This document shows, piece by piece, positions 62,618 to 64,000 of a stretch of DNA of 64,000 bases. How positions within the stretch are numbered: position 1 is the stretch's first letter; every line of letters starts with the position of its first letter. The position numbers and the translations under genes are program-made. Where the stretch lies: assembly GCF_030161395.1 (NCBI RefSeq), contig NZ_BSST01000001.1, forward strand, positions 3,968,001-4,032,000, read 5' to 3'. This DNA is from Thalassotalea insulae. Lineage in GTDB: Bacteria; Pseudomonadota; Gammaproteobacteria; Enterobacterales; Alteromonadaceae. Under the pieces are notes generated by a model that saw nothing but the letters and a program-made list of their open reading frames with translations, was not told the DNA's origin and did no database searches.

Positions 62618-63475
62618 ATGAAAGATATATTAGAAATTATTGACAAAGATATAAATGATCATCGAAAAGATGCCTCAAATATGCTTTTGATCATATTCAT
62701 TGCATTCATTACATTTCTTATATTACTTTTTCTAACATTCGCACCAGATATAGCTAACAAACTACTCTCTGAAGAACGAAAGGCACTTAATGAAAACAAA
62801 CTATTGTATGCATCTGCGGTAAGCGATTATAAAAAAAGATATAAAGATGACTTTGAATATATTTCTAATGAAAAATATTCAAAGCTTATAGATGAAGGAA
62901 AAATAACTGAGAAGCATGAAGATGCTTTAAAAATCTCTAGAATTAGTCCTATAAATGAACAAGACTTACAAACTTTAAAATTGATTAGTCACCTTTCTTT
63001 AAATGAAAAAAAAATTGAATCTATATTCCAGTTATTAACTTTGATTTTCGGTGCTGTTTTTGGGGGGTGTTTATTAACGTATAGAACTCACGCTATATCT
63101 TCAAAAGAGTTATCTCTAAAAAAAATGGATTTTTTGATTGAGTATAAAATTGATAATAAAGCTGAAGATACTAGGTTAGCTAGTATTTCCCAAGTTGATC
63201 AACTTAAAGATGACACCTTAGCTACTGATATTATGAATCTCTATAAATTGTCACCGAATGAATTTATACAAGAGGTTATTAACGCTAAGTCAGCGGTAGG
63301 ATTTGCAGAATCGTTCGATAGATATCGAAAAAATAACGGTGTTGGCTTGAACCTTGACATAATTAAAGATAACCCACAGCCCTTTAAAGAACGTTTAAAT
63401 GATTATCGTGAAATATTAGGTTTAAACAAAATAGAAGAAAATCAAGATAGTAAATCTAACAAGTCATTAAAGTAG
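62618..63475 (+). CDS. Cassette 28: membrane protein of unknown function
   Basis: 285 residues, the largest cassette gene. Two membrane helices (LLIIFIAFITFLILLFLTF at ~23-41 and FQLLTLIFGAVFGGCLLTY at ~137-155) enclose a ~95-residue, charged region, with a helical cytoplasmic tail (~130 residues). The last eight codons (SKSNKSLK) run into attC 28, which supplies the C-terminus and stop. Very A-rich DNA. Not recognised. Confidence 0.72.
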   Translation: MKDILEIIDKDINDHRKDASNMLLIIFIAFITFLILLFLTFAPDIANKLLSEERKALNENKLLYASAVSDYKKRYKDDFEYISNEKYSKLIDEGKITEKHEDALKISRISPINEQDLQTLKLISHLSLNEKKIESIFQLLTLIFGAVFGGCLLTYRTHAISSKELSLKKMDFLIEYKIDNKAEDTRLASISQVDQLKDDTLATDIMNLYKLSPNEFIQEVINAKSAVGFAESFDRYRKNNGVGLNLDIIKDNPQPFKERLNDYREILGLNKIEENQDSKSNKSLK

Positions 63476-63554
63476 GACAAATAACAGTTGGCTTTTGCTC
63501 CTACGTCGCTTATTTTAGCCAACATATTATTTGCCTCTTAACGAGGCGTTATAT
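63454..63554 (+). other. attC 28
   Basis: R'' ATCTAAC, R' GTTATAT. Ends cassette 28 (62585-63548). Confidence 0.9.
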
Positions 63555-63870
63555 ACCGCAACTAATTCAATATAAAACGCTATCAGGTTTATTCGTTTTT
63601 ATTAGCATTTAGTAGTGAATTCTTTGGGTATATTTTTAGGTTTAGTTTTGCAATGCTTCGGCAAATAAAGCTGTAAATTCTATAGTATTCGCGTTCAGGT
63701 TTACGTTGCGGTAGTGTTGCAGTTATAGTAGTAAAACGTAGTGTAACTAACTGGTTTGGTTGCACATATTAAAAAATATATAACAAGGCATTCAATCGGA
63801 CAATTTACAGTTGGCTTTTGTTCGTGCCTCACATATTTTAGCCAACAATAAATAGCCGCTTAATGTGGCG
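63549..63870 (+). repeat. Cassette 29: ORF-less type B, copy 3
   Basis: 322 bp, practically identical to copy 2 (55455). Confidence 0.82.
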
Positions 63871-63876
63871 TTATGT
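63778..63876 (+). other. attC 29
   Basis: R'' ATATAAC, R' GTTATGT. Confidence 0.88.
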
Positions 63877-63998
63877 TTCATAAGCAGGATTCTAGCATTG
63901 GGGACTTATTTAATAATTCTTTGCTAATCGGGTTTGAGACTCAGGTGGAAATTCGAAATTATGGAATCAAAAGGCAAGTTTGGAGTATGCATGTATAA
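63873..63998 (+). CDS. Cassette 30: possible 41-residue ORF at the window end
   Basis: ATG overlaps R' of attC 29 and the frame runs MFHKQDSSIGDLFNNSLL to a TAA two bases before the window ends. There is no ribosome site, so this may be a chance ORF and the true cassette gene may start beyond the window. Confidence 0.25.
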   Translation: MFHKQDSSIGDLFNNSLLIGFETQVEIRNYGIKRQVWSMHV

Positions 63999-64000
63999 AT

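Larger units (their letters stand above)
47261..64000 (+). mobile_element. Chromosomal integron: intI, attI and at least 30 gene cassettes
   Basis: A minus-strand integrase, an attI and 29 attC sites (about 93-113 bp each, one split by an IS) define cassettes all read rightward. Every attC starts with RYYYAAC-like R'' plus AAG and ends GCGTTRRRY-like R', with an internal CAGTTTGC/CAGTTGGC...GCAAAC/GCCAAC stem. Cassette borders were placed between G and TT of each R'. The array runs past the window end. No antibiotic resistance gene is recognised. Confidence 0.95.

Noticed and set aside
49951..64000. Regular repeats as a CRISPR array
   Set aside because: The repeats are ~100-bp imperfect attC sites with variable R'' and R', separated by 200-850 bp genes; there are no short identical repeats or cas genes.

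Overview
The window looks like a chromosome of a marine gammaproteobacterium of the Alteromonadales, most likely Colwelliaceae (Colwellia/Thalassotalea-like). The reasons are low-GC coding sequence, Q-rich SbcC, monomeric NADP isocitrate dehydrogenase, a TonB receptor next to a TPR-sulfotransferase, and E. coli-like order of rluE-nudJ-mnmA-hflD-purB and rcsF-trmO. The taxonomic call is inference. There are no rRNA or tRNA genes and no CRISPR array that I can see.

Layout of the ordinary part (1-47260). The 3' part of sbcC, a DJ-1/PfpI protein, two EamA exporters and slyD come first. The minus-strand set rcsF-trmO and a GyrI-like protein follows, then a DAHP synthase behind a 32-bp perfect palindrome that fits a TyrR box, and divergent ppsR/ppsA. 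Next are a ThDP decarboxylase, a SnoaL-like protein, the giant FAD/FeS enzyme YdiJ, a GST, a MarR regulator and a BCCT transporter. A TonB receptor with TPR-sulfotransferase, a periplasmic binding protein, an AhpD-like/AraC pair, HupE and leucine dehydrogenase come before GNAT-roxA and the purB-to-rluE operon. A histidine kinase with an NtrC-type regulator lies beside a three-gene MacB-like efflux operon, which has a sigma-54 promoter candidate and two upstream direct repeats. The monomeric icd closes this part.

The last 16.7 kb (47261-64000) is a chromosomal integron. intI is on the minus strand behind a textbook LexA box, followed by attI and at least 30 cassettes separated by 29 attC sites, all pointing the same way. 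About 20 cassettes carry one small gene, mostly unknown membrane or secreted proteins (DedA, zinc-ribbon membrane proteins, PH-like membrane proteins, small periplasmic proteins). Ten cassettes have no convincing gene and belong to two repeated families: type A (7 copies) and type B (3 copies). Type A carries conserved hairpins, one with a compensatory base-pair change, and a promoter-like motif.

The most striking item is an IS110-family element inserted in one attC (60415-61625). Its non-coding end can be folded by eye into the three stem-loops of a bridge RNA. One guide matches the conserved attC start TAACAAG, another matches the element's own end, and joining the two ends would create a TTGACA-17-GATAAT promoter. 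Two cassettes also appear to have ATC where the start codon should be. In most cassettes the first and last 10-14 bases are exactly complementary, beyond the 7-base core.
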